A stretch of 64,000 nt of DNA, from the NCBI RefSeq assembly GCF_010183535.1, contig NC_071333.1, positions 4,648,587 through 4,712,586 on the forward strand, given 5' to 3'. This DNA comes from Caenorhabditis remanei (Eukaryota; Nematoda; Chromadorea; Rhabditida; Rhabditidae). The notes under the pieces were generated by a model. That model was not told the DNA's origin. It did not search any database and saw only the letters and a list, made by a program, of their open reading frames with translations. This document shows, piece by piece, positions 24,024 to 35,209 of this stretch (position 1 is its first letter; each line of letters opens with the position of its first letter). A program made the position numbers and the translations under genes.

Positions 24024-25558
24024 CTCCACAAAAGTATCGTTCCACCCCTTTTTTTTTGAAAACCAGTTCTCACGTTAATTTTTATAATAAGGTGTCCACA
24101 TGAAAAATACTTCATATCCAAACAGAATTCGGATCCAGGTGTTTTTATTTCTACACCGTGACCCAGATTTGAGAAAATCTAAAAATTCGATTTTGACGAT
24201 TCCACAAAAGTATCGTTCCACTTGGAAGAACTTTTTTTTGGGTCAAAGTCTTACAAATTCATTTCAAAATGGTTTCAAAAACGTTTTTAGTCAGTCTGAC
24301 CTCGTTTCCCTGACATTTCCTAAATAGCTCTTGGCACCCAACCAACTTAAACGGGGTCCGGTGCCAATTCTTCCCTAAAAAAGTCTTCTGGTTGAGAATT
24401 TTTTTAGAGCAGTTGTGTTCATCTGTACCTAAGCACATGATTCGTTCGAACAAGAGCAGGAGCGTTCTCATTGAAGCAAGTTTACAATTATTCGCACCAC
24501 AAACTGTCGTTTGGAACAACCAGATGGGGTACCGTTCATACTGGCACAATCTCCAAAAAAAGAACTTGAGATTCTCTCGTCGTAACCTCAAGGGTGGCGA
24601 GGTGATGGTCTGGGCGGCCATCGCCTCTACGGGACGATTCAAGTCATGATTTGTGTCAAAAACTGAATGGAACCGATTATCGAATTGTTATTCGTCAAGG
24701 ATTGGTGCCGTTTTGGCGTAGAAACCGGAACGGAATCGTTTCTTCTGTTCAGCAATTCGGTAGATTTTCTTGCTCTGTTTACTGCAACTCCGTCATGTTG
24801 AAAGATAACGTTTCCGTTCCGGTTTCTACGCCAAAACGGCACCAATCCTCGACGAATAACAATTCGATAATCGGCTCCATTCAGTTTTTTGACACAAATC
24901 ATGACTTGAATCGTGCCGTAGATGCGATGACCGCCCAGACCATCACCTCGCCACCTTTGAGGTTACGAAGAGAGAATCTCAAGTTCTTTTTTTGGAGATT
25001 GTGCCAGAAGGAACGGTACCCCATCTGGTCCATCTGTTCCAAACGACAGTTTGTGGTGTGAAGAATTGTAAAACCGTGTCAATGAAAACGCTCCTGCTCT
25101 TGTTCGACCTAATCATGTTCTTGAGTACAGATGAACACAATTGCTCTGAAACAATTCTTAACCAGAAGGCGTTTTTATGGAAGAATTGGCACCGGAAGCC
25201 GTTTCAGGTGGTTGGGTGCCAAGAGCCACTCAACGTACAGTCGACCAACAATTTTTCTGGAAATGTCAGGGAAACGAAGTCAGACTGACTAAACACGTTT
25301 TTTGCAACCATTTCGAAATGAATTTGCAAGACGTTGACCCAAAAAACTGTTTCTTCGAAGTGGAACGATACTTTTGTGGAATCGTCAAAATCGAATTTTT
25401 CGATTTTCTCAAATCTGGGTCACGGTGTAGGAATAAAAACATCCGGACCCGAATTCTGTTTGAATATAAAGTATTTTTCATGTGGACACCTTTTTATAAA
25501 AATTAACGTGAGGACTGGTTTTCGAAAAAAAGAGGGGTGGAACGATACTTTTCTGGAG
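24024..25558. mobile_element. Palindromic Tc1/mariner-derived element
   Basis: The element is bounded by TA (24022-24023 and 25559-25560) and by inverted ends CTCCACAAAAGTATCGTTCC / GGAACGATACTTTTCTGGAG. A second copy of the end motif lies about 165 bp inside each arm (near 24202 and 25365), as in transposons with two transposase-binding sites per end. Arms 24024-24744 and 24806-25558 are inverted copies around a ~60 bp loop. Each arm carries a fragment of Tc1/mariner-like transposase, recognisable by MGYRSYWHNL, NLKGGEVMVWAAIAS and, in the loop, a QHDGVAVNRARKS segment at the position of the second catalytic Asp. No complete transposase remains, so it is non-autonomous. It interrupts the TTCTAGAA cluster. 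Confidence 0.85.
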
Positions 25559-25839
25559 TAGTTTATCTGGAATCTTTTGGAAATTTCTGGAGGTTGCGGC
25601 CAAACTGGCTCAATTTTTTTTTGAAGTATTGTCTTAAGGTGCCAAGGGTGTCACTGCCAAAGTCTGGACCCAGTGTTTTCAGTTTGAACCCCCTTTCCCG
25701 ATTCAAGTTTGACTGTTAATGTTCAAATCTCTGTAACTACCGTAATCCTACAGTAACACGCCCAATTTTTTTTCGGGTGTCATACTGAGCGGTCCAGGAT
25801 ATTACCACCTCAGTATGGTCTCCCCTCGTTCTGTTTGGA

Positions 25840-26035
25840 ACCAATTTTCATTTTTTGGGTTACGGTAGCTACAATAATCCTACAGTAATCTGATGCCCTG
25901 GGTCCGAAAAATTGAAGCGCTCGGAGGTTCATATGTATACCCCAAACATCTCTTGAAACGGTTCAGAGAGAAAAAAGTTATTTAGTGAAAATCGTCGGAC
26001 GGACAGACAGAACTATTCCATTAGTAGGAAGAAGA
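25840..26035. repeat. Dispersed repeat shared with 8090-8530
   Basis: Shares ordered blocks with the upstream copy, including GTTACGGTAGCTACAATAAT, GGTCCGAAAA, GTCGGACGGACAGACAGAAC and ATTCCATTAGTAGG. Confidence 0.6.
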
Positions 26036-26070
26036 TTGCGAATAAAAGACTGATCAAATAAGACATTTTT

Positions 26071-26210
26071 CAGTTTCTTCTCATACCAATGAAATTAGTC
26101 CAGTAGGAGTCTCAAAACCTATTGTTCCGAATATTTTATTGCCTGGACCATCTCCCCAACAGCTTGATCGTTCCAGTTTGAGAGTAGCAATGTGTGTACC
26201 ACAACCGTCA
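26071..26210 (+). pseudogene. Orphan exon related to the protease gene
   Basis: The segment lies between TTTTTCAG and |GTTAG and is open in a frame starting VSSHTNEISPVGVSKPIV, similar to VSSPNSSTDMNRATVLSVSK encoded by the exon at 28515 of the downstream protease gene, with the same phases. No other exons accompany it. It looks like a relic of a further copy of that gene. Confidence 0.45.
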
Positions 26211-26806
26211 GGTTAGTTTATTGAAAGTTTTTTGGTTCATTTTTCTAGAAAAAGGTGATCCTCATGATTCGTTGGCGTGTATGTTTACATCTTCTTTGAT
26301 TTTGATATTTAGAATCTTATACCTATTTTATCACATTACTTCTTCTGTTTTTCTTCCCGTAGACTCATAATGCTGATTCTCAAGTATAACGGTTGCCCTT
26401 TCAACCTTTCAGTGTCTCTCCAGAAAGAGGTGGTTTCAATTTGATTTTTTCGCTGAAAATGACTTTTCATTTTTCAAACTCACATTATCTCCCCTGTACT
26501 TCTAGTCGCATTTTTATTTTATCCAAAACATGACTTAAAAAACTTGGAGCAAAATGAGAAAAGTCACTGTGAGCACTCTGTCTATCAAACAGATTACGGT
26601 ACTTCAAAAATTTGATCATTTCATCGTCACTGCATCCACAAGTTGAAATCTAATAGTTCGAAGAATGAGCATAATTTGTTTTAAGCTGCTAGCTAATAAT
26701 TGCAACATTTGAAAATAAGGCCAATATAAGCTAGTAGTAAACACATTCGTGTCTCATTCCTGTCCGTGTTCTGAGAATTGTCAAAAGTGGTTTACTGCTA
26801 TTAAGC

Positions 26807-29800
26807 ATGGTACATTCAAAGTATGATATTCCAGCACACGAGAAGACCGTGCGCTACTCTGATACTGTATACGGAAAAATATACTGTGCAATTCGGAAAT
26901 TGGCTGACGACGTACCAAAGTTTGCACGTTTCTCTAATATTTTGGTTGTACTCCTTGAAGATTTCGACATACCTGTGAACCATCAAACTTACCGTTTTTT
27001 GGTTTCACCAACAGGCTAGTACAACTTATTTTTTTACAATAAAATTGCAGAATATTACAGCACATTTGGAGAAGACGAAAGAAGACTTTTGCTCAGTAGT
27101 GACAAAATGTTACTGCAAATTAGTAATTCATTGGTTGCTGATGAAGCCAGGTTAGTGATGTTAGACAGTTGTGTACTGCAAATTTGAAAAATTCAGCTCT
27201 CAAGTTCAAAGATTTATTGGACTTTGTGAACGGAGATACAATATGCAAAGAACTTCGACTGTTCCTAATTCAACACAATGCGATGAAACAATCTAGTGAA
27301 CCTCTTGTAAAACGTGTGAAACGTGTTTGCAGGCAAGAAGTTTTCTTCGAAGGTGCCATAGAGGATTACCAAAATTTTACAAGTATGCAATCGTTATGAT
27401 TTTTTATTCAGAAATCAGTATGAGAAAACGTCGAGTCAAATTATTACTTTTCGAAATTGTGTTGCGTTTTTTTTCTTTCGAACCATCATCATTAAAATGG
27501 AAGAAAAATTGCGGTTTTTTCTGATTCAAATTTTCAGAATAGTTGAGTATCGGTGAGCATATTTGAATTGCCGTCATCTGATTTAATTACACAAAAACAC
27601 AGTTTTTAGACTTTAAAGTCAATTGCACTGAGGTAACACAATAAAATCATTCAGACGTTCTGAAAACCATGAATGAGAATACTTGCCAATAACGAAATCT
27701 GCATTAAATGAATAAAATTTCAGCGCACGAAAGAAACCATTTGCTACACGGATATTTACTCAACAATTCTAAAATTGGCTGCCAATAAGCAAAAGTTTGC
27801 AAACTTCTCAGCTCTGCTGGCTGTGTTCCTTGAAAATTTTGAAGTTTCAGTCAGCAGTGAAACATATCGACATCTCGCGTCACCAATAGGTAAATCAACT
27901 TTTTTTAATAGCGATACGAGTAACAAAATACTGCAGAACATTTGGAGAAAGCTCGAGAAAGCACATGTGTTGTTTTGACACAATGTTATTGCAAATTGGT
28001 GAAATATTGGCTGCAGATTAAACCAGGTTAGAAATTTTTATGCAAAACTATGCTTACAATTCAAATTTTCCAGACCTACCACGACAATTCTTGATTCAAC
28101 ACGATGGCATGAAAAAATTGAGTAAACCATCTTCAAATTTTGTTAGCGATCAAGAAACTTCCATTGAAACCGATACGGAGGATAACATGAGTTTCAAAAG
28201 TATGCAATAGTTTACGATTTGTTGTTTTGAAAAAAAATTGAGAATACTTCTGTTTTTTTTAATATGGCAGGAAAATATTTTTCCAAAAGTAATAGATGCT
28301 GATTAAGATCCAATTTTAGAGCTAATTAATCCCGAAAATAGTCAACCGACAATGTTGCAATGGTCAGAAAAAACTAAGCTGGATGAGAAGAAGAATAGGG
28401 ATGGTGAACTCGTGAGCGATTACTCACAGGCGATTAGAAACTGTAAGGGAAAATTAAAAGGTTAGCAAAGTTTTAAAAATCTGTTTGATAGAATTTTAGA
28501 ATTTCAATTTTCAGTTTCTTCTCCAAACTCATCAACTGACATGAACAGAGCAACAGTTCTATCAGTGTCTAAGGCTCCAATCCAACATCTAGCATTGTCA
28601 GTATTGCCGGAAGATGAGGATAACTTTCAATACTCAAACGTTGCACCTAAAAATGGCAATAATGATGTTTCATGCTCTCGTGATGTCGAAAATTTGGAAC
28701 AGCAGCTTGGACAAATGCCTATCAAAAAACCAGATAATCTGCCATCGACATCTTTGTTCAACCGGGAAATGCAAGCAAGGAGAGAAGGCATTTACAGTTA
28801 CACTAAACATATTGAGAATCGCGCACAAAGATTGGAAGGTGCGTAAAGTATTGAATTCAAAACGAAGTAAACGTCAAAAATACGACTTTCTAAAAACTTT
28901 GCACACGTGAATTTCACATTACTCGGATAGGTGCAAAGCAACCTCAGCTGAAAAAAGACTTTCAGAAAATTCAAATATTGTTATTTTTATAATTTTTGAA
29001 TATGATTTCAAATCAGTTTTATGAAAGTCTTACCACCTTTTGACATATTTATTGACTTATTCTCAGAGAACGGTCTTATTCTTGTTCCAATACATGAAAA
29101 CCAAGAAAAGTGTCTGATGAGCGGTCACTCAATTTCAACATCCACGCCTATGCAATGTTTTGGAACCACTATAATCAACGACGCAATGGAAAAACCCAAG
29201 TCACTGAGAGCTATTAACGCCATTCAAAATAGTGAGCAGCCAACATCATCATGCGGATCAGTAGACCATGAGCAAGTGTGGGAAGAATATAGGAAAGATG
29301 ACGACAACACAGGTAAATACATCATACACGATGAAAAAATGCCAGAATGCAAAAAGATTCTTGAGTAGAAAACTGAATATATACAACAATGTTCCGACAA
29401 TGTTTCAAGCATTGAAATATTTCAAAACGAACTACTGTAATAACTTTATCAGAATTTGAACCTTTGACATTTGTATGACGCAAATACTTTCAGATTTATT
29501 CAATGCAAAATTATGGAACTCTTCGGAACATCAAGAGACGAATCGACAAGCTTCTCAAGCTTTTTATCAACACCAATATGGTGTTCAAACCCAAGCGATA
29601 CTATGGGAAAGCAGCCCAATGGATTGGCAACATCAACAAGAATCTTCTTACAATAATCAAATGGACTATTCGAATGGGTACACTAGTTCTCAGAATCATA
29701 ATGAAGGTGAGCCAAAGTCGTAATAGAATTTGAGAAAATCTTTTGAAATAATGACTTTAATCAATTTAATACATTACAGTTACCGATGCCATTCCACCAA

Positions 29801-31239
29801 ATGATTCTCAACAATTCCCACCACTCGCCCCATACTCACACAATTTGGGGATTTTGAGCCAACAATCGATACAGCCAACATTCTTTGCTCCCGGTCTCCA
29901 GTTGGGCATGATACAACAACTTTCACAGCCCCACTTGTTTCCAACTCTCCCATCAAACATAATGCAACATCAAGATCAGCCTAGCCGAACACCAATAAAA
30001 CAGGAAAACTTTCGTGAGTAAAGGTTATCAAATGTGATTCCTCCAATTATTTAACGTTCAGCTCTAACGGACATAACCGAGATTATTAAGTTCCAAGGAT
30101 TTTTGGGCGAAGAGAAATTAATTTTAAATGACTACCTAACTATGCTTCCAAATTGGTTTTCGACGCGGATGGTACGTTTTGCCGTTGCTAAAATAATGGA
30201 AACGGTTGTTCAGTAAGTTTAGGGTGTTTTCATCAACTGTGTAATAATCATATTGTTCGTTCAGACCAGAAAGAATTCAATGGTTAGACTCGATTTTTGA
30301 AGCAATTGGAAGCAAGATTTTTGAAGATTACAGGAAGGAAAAACTGTGTCAAATCGAAGCTAGAATTCAAGATAAATGTTGGACACTGCTCGACCACAGA
30401 CCAACATTAAAGAGAAGAAACTTATTCAATAAAGAATTATTGATTGGTTCTTTTATTTACGAGAAGCATTTCATGCTTTTTGCAATAAGAAATCCGAATG
30501 GCGCGATAACGGAGGAGAGCGAAACAGAAAACTCCCCATCACCGATGTGTTCAGTCTATTTCCTGGACCCTATGGGCGATTTTATTGGATACCGAAATAG
30601 AAGAGCTCTGCTGATGGTTTCAATATTCATGGAATGTCACTTCACAGCTCTGAAAAAAAACAAAATACTTCCTGAAGCTACAGTTTTTCATAAAACACGA
30701 GTTGTTTTGAAAAGAATTGCAAATCTTCCACTTCAATCAAATTTCTGTGATTGCGGACCTTCAGTAGTTTCTTATGTAGAAACTCTATTGGATAACCGTT
30801 GGGGATTGTTGCAATTAAACGTGAGTTTAGAATTATCACAGTAAGACAAAAACAATCAAAACAATTCCAGATTGATGGAGAAGTAGATTGGCACCAAATG
30901 GATCAAAACGGTGAAAATTCAATTGATATGAGCCGTCGCAAAGTTCGTTCGATGATGAAACTTTATATCTTGCCGCAGTATCGTCGAGGCGTGTTGGAGC
31001 TGGAGAAACTTCAAGAACGTAGACAAATGAAAGTCACAGCTTCGTCTTCCCGACGATCGCGAAGTTTGGAACGAAAAACGCAAAGGCCAATTATCAATCG
31101 TTCTTTTTCTTTTGATTTCTGGAAAATTTCAAATCCTAGAGAAGTTCAAAGATACGTCAATTTGAGATTGGCACGAGAAGAAGATGAGAAAGCTAACTTC
31201 AAGCCAAGATGTCTCGCAAAATATTTAAAATATCATTGA
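26807..31239 (+). CDS. Ulp1-like (C48) cysteine protease, 905 residues
   Basis: Eleven exons join in phase: 26807-27014, 27061-27150, 27197-27382, 28320-28460, 28515-28838, 29067-29312, 29494-29706, 29780-30013, 30062-30212, 30265-30820, 30871-31239. Residues ~640-800 form a Ulp/SENP-type catalytic domain with all four expected residues: His666 (KHFMLFAI), Asp699 (VYFLDPMG), Gln755 and Cys761 (LPLQSNFCDCG). Such enzymes process or remove SUMO-like modifiers; the substrate here is unknown. Residues 1-160 form a helical domain I do not recognise. The middle (~200-600) is low-complexity and Gln/Ser/Asn-rich, probably disordered. The tail is basic (RRSRSLERKTQR). The first intron uses a GC donor (CAG|GCTAGT). 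The intron 27383-28319 contains a duplicate of the first three exons; skipping it is the only arrangement that keeps frame from this ATG. No clear trans-splice acceptor precedes the ATG, so a 5' exon may be missing. Confidence 0.75.
27724..28199 (+). pseudogene. Duplicated three-exon cassette inside an intron
   Basis: Segments 27724-27889, 27937-28026 and 28074-28199 repeat the protease gene's first three exons. For example HLEKARESTCVVLTQCYCKL corresponds to HLEKTKEDFCSVVTKCYCKL, and the splice phases match: both cassettes end one base into a codon and fit the exon at 28320. All three segments are open. The first lacks an ATG and has one extra base near its 5' end relative to the first cassette, so it cannot simply follow exon 27197-27382. 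It is either a decaying duplication or an alternative 5' part of the gene needing an unseen upstream exon. Confidence 0.55.
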
Positions 31240-31399
31240 TTTTGAACATTTAATAATTTCAAAATTTATTCTAATAGTTCTATCTAAAATACATGTTTGA
31301 AAGCGTTTATAAATGTAACTTATAATAAATACAAGTACTCCGATGAATCGGTGGTCAAAACTATCACATTTGTTTTAATAACACAGAACTGAAAACAAA

Positions 31400-31880
31400 C
31401 AGACAAACTCCTCCCATTCTCTTTAAAAAATTGCTTCCGCAGTGCCACAGACCAGCAGCGCCAATTTGTTATTGATAGTAGTTGTAAAAGGTATGCACCT
31501 TCCATCACTGCATGTTTTCATTGCGGAACTCTCTTTTAAATTGAACCTGTTTGTTTTTCATCATGGGGTATATACGCCACAACGACATTCTGTTCTCTCA
31601 ACTACCATCCCTCAAGCTGAGTCATAAATTTCCACCGGGAGGCACCTCCATCTGTCAAGCGGCAGATAGATCTTATAATCATCAGTTTGAAAAGGAATCA
31701 TGTTGTTGGTGGTACAAAAAAAAAGATAGCTTCCAAAAAAACATTGAAAAAATCTGGAAAAAAAAGAAAAAATTGGTGAAGGGCATCGAACCAGCGCAAA
31801 AATTCCCTCCGCCTAGACGAAAACCACCTGCGCCATTCGATCACGTTTTAATAGTGTCGCCGCAATTAATTATGAACGTG
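31400..31880 (+). mobile_element. Possible pogo/Tc5-like transposase remnant
   Basis: An open stretch contains KFPPGGTSICQAADRSYNHQF, resembling the (I)PPGxTxxxQPxDxxxNxxF block near the last catalytic Asp of pogo/Tigger/Tc5-type DDE transposases, followed by a Lys-rich segment. The rest of the domain, an N-terminal HTH and terminal repeats are not seen. It is a short remnant at best. Confidence 0.35.
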
Positions 31881-32244
31881 ATAGGATTAGAGGGAGGCGA
31901 GAGCGCGACATGCAGCAAATCAATGGTAAAAATGGTCAATTTTCAGATCGCAATTTCAGACACTTACAGGTCACGTAAGCAACTTTTGAAAGTTGATTTA
32001 TAGGTTTTGAAACACCCTCTTTCACCCTGTATAAGTCATTTTTGATGGCATTAGGGACCACTTAAAAGGTTCCCTTGTGAGAAGCCACAAAACGCAAATA
32101 ACTTTTTTCTCAGAATAATTTCGCAAAATTGGAGTACAGATTTGAAATCAGCGCAAAATTTTCCGTTTTAGTGATGTATATCTCGACCTGAAACTCCATC
32201 TCGACTCGGGATCCTTCCCTAGTTAGGGCAACAACAATGTGTGT

Positions 32245-32257
32245 GAGAGAGAGAGAG

Positions 32258-32334
<77 letters not shown>

Positions 32335-32362
32335 AGAGAAGAGAGAGAGAGAAAAGAGAGTG
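32245..32362. repeat. (GA)n microsatellite
   Basis: GA repeats with a few interruptions (AATGAG, AAGAG). Open frames across it (Arg-Glu or Ser-Leu repeats) are artefacts. Confidence 0.97.
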
Positions 32363-32567
32363 CAGAGAAAGGGACAACAATACATTCGCCTGCGGGAGAA
32401 GACTCCCGCGCATTCTCGTACACACGCACCGTCCGCTACTCTATTTGTTTTTCTTCACACCGCGACCCTCCATTATTCGCCATCGATTTTCTGCCTTCTA
32501 ATTTTTACTGGTACTATAAACTAATCAGAGGTTATTTGACACATACCGCCAACTCTTCAAATACGAA

Positions 32568-33776
32568 ATGTAAGTTTTTTAACGCTCTCGATTTTAGAGA
32601 AATAACCAACAGATTTATTTTTCAAAAATCTCTGGCTCACCTTGAGAAAAAAATAAGTGGGGTGAGGAAAATCAGTTGTTAACAAATGTGGAAAACCTAG
32701 ATTTCTTCCCTAACGCATTGCTGATTTTAATAAATTAAATTATTTTCCAGGAATTCGTCAATTAATACGCCCATCGTCATAAGAGATCGATTCGTCCTCA
32801 ACAAATGCATCGGACAAGGCGCATTCGGTCAAGTGTTCTCAGCATATGATATGGAGACTGGGAATCATGCTATTGTTATGAAGTTCACGTTAGACGCCGA
32901 GTCATTTAACAATGAAAACAATTTTCTTGATGCTTGCCATGGAACTCGAGGATTTCCAAAGAAAGTTTCTGATTTCAATTTCATTCTTCGAGACCAAACC
33001 TGTTATTCCATTGGTAAGTAATGAATTATTTGATTTAGAGATAACAAATGTTTCAACAATATCAATGGTTTCAGTTCAATCGTATGAAGGATTCTCGTTC
33101 AACAAAGTGTTCGCTATGCCAAACGTCCTTCAACAGCCATCGAACGTCCTGAAAATTGGATATCGCTTGTTTCTATTGCTCGAGAAGATGCATCAGATGG
33201 GATTCGTGCATCGTGATGTCCATGCCAGTAACATCACTGTTGACAACAATTGGGAAGGGGTAAGTATAAACTTTTAAAAAGTGAAATTCAATTTAATCGT
33301 GTTCGGTTTTAGGAACTCGAAATCAGTCTTATTGACTTCGGCAGAACCCGTCCTTCGATTCCCCCACCTGAGAGTGTCGACGAAAGAGGACGTCACCTCA
33401 GTTTGAATGTTCTTCTCGGTGAACGTTACGAGCCTCACGATGATCTCATATCCATGGTTTTCTCGTTGATGACCTTTTTCCGTATAAGGACATTTACTGA
33501 CGAGGAACTTGTTGCTCAGAAGCAAGCATTCGTAAGTTCACTTTTTTCATAAAGCATTTAAGAAATGTTTTCTTTCAGCACGAAGATCCGATGTCTTATT
33601 TTCCAACGGAGGACACGCAATGGGTTGGTCGTCTGTACCTGTACATCAACAGTCAACGTAACCAGCCATACGACCGCGAAGGAATTGTTGACATTTTCCG
33701 AAGCGCCATTGATGGTGTGAAACCGACGGATCCCATTTCCTTCCGTTACTTCGATCGCCTCTTCTGGATTGATTGA
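32568..33776 (+). CDS. CK1-like protein kinase, 288 residues
   Basis: Coding exons: 32568-32569, 32751-33013, 33075-33259, 33313-33531, 33579-33776. The start codon is split by the first intron: AT ends exon 1 (donor GTAAGT) and G opens exon 2, giving MNSSINTPIVIRDRF. Kinase landmarks are in order: Gly-rich loop CIGQGAFGQVF (residues ~19-29), VMKF with the ATP-binding Lys, VHRDVHASNI (catalytic loop) and LIDFGRTR (DFG). The layout, with a short activation region and a C-terminal lobe ending FDRLFWID, is that of the expanded nematode CK1/TTBK-like family. The usual Lys in HRDxKxxN is replaced by His, so activity is uncertain. No regulatory tail follows. No member-level identity can be given. 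Confidence 0.8.
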
Positions 33777-34693
33777 TTACTCCTGGTCATGTTTCTCATT
33801 TTGTGTTTTTATATATTTTTGATGCTTTTTTCATATTATTTCCTTGAAACAGATATCACTTTCCTGTTCATTATTTATTTCAGTTTTCCACGGTCCCCTT
33901 TTTTCATGGGTATTGTGATAATTTACTTTCTTTTTCTTGCCTATTAAAAGTTTGCCACCCGTTGCTTCGTCTGAAAATCCCCAGTATTCTTTCCTTTATT
34001 ATGTTTTTAAGTAACCGTTAACCCTACACTTCTTTTTCAATCATTAATACTCTTTTCTGATTCCACTAACGATTCCCAATTTAGTTTTCTACACTAGACA
34101 TAGTGTTATTTCCAAATGACTCATTTGTATATACCTTCCTGATGTCGTTCCCTACTATTTTTACCTATTTTCATGTGTTGTCATAGCTTTTCAAAACATT
34201 TTATACCGAAAATATTAATTTCTCTCATATATTATTGGAATGAAAAGACGTATGACAGAATTGAGCTATTTTTACAATAAAAAGTGGATAAATAAATGCT
34301 TAATTCTTTTAAAAAAGAATCACAGAACATTTTATTTTGAAGATCTGAAGTTTTTTGGACTAAAATAAAAATTTTCTAAAACAAAAATTTTTTGAAAATT
34401 TTTTGTTTTTTTTTATTCTTTCACATATATTTCACATATTAATTATTTCTTATAATTCACATTCTTGATCAACTGTGTTTCAATCATTTTTTTCCTCTTG
34501 CGCTGCGTGTCCAGGGTGCCTGCACAGGCCGGAGTCGTCCGGATTCTCCTCTGTTTCCTCGGCGATCGGAGCCATTGTCCTCGCCGGCATCGATGGGCGC
34601 CTGGCATGGCCACAGTGCTTGCACAGGCCTCCGGTGCCTCCTCAAAGCGTATTGAACAAATTGTTTTTCGATCTCCGGTGATTTCGGCCATTT

Positions 34694-34769
34694 GAGGGTC
34701 AGGAGGGATCGAACCCCTGACCCTCCGATTTGTGGCCGGCGGTGTTCCCAGTTGAGCCATGCCGGCCAC
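34694..34769 (-). promoter_or_regulatory. Predicted pol III promoter hairpins, copy 2
   Basis: The A-box and B-box hairpins are conserved base for base with those at 19861-19936, including both perfect stems. Confidence 0.55.
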
Positions 34770-34830
34770 AATGAACGGAGGAGTAGGAGGAATATATGAA
34801 TGTTAGCGAAACGACTCCGGCTTATCGGGG

Positions 34831-35206
<376 letters not shown>

Positions 35207-35209
35207 TCT

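Noticed and set aside
24259..24642. A 127-residue minus-strand frame
   Set aside because: It is antisense to the transposase fragment in the left arm of the palindromic element.
32237..32524. Arg-Glu and Ser-Leu repeat proteins
   Set aside because: Artefacts of the (GA)n microsatellite.
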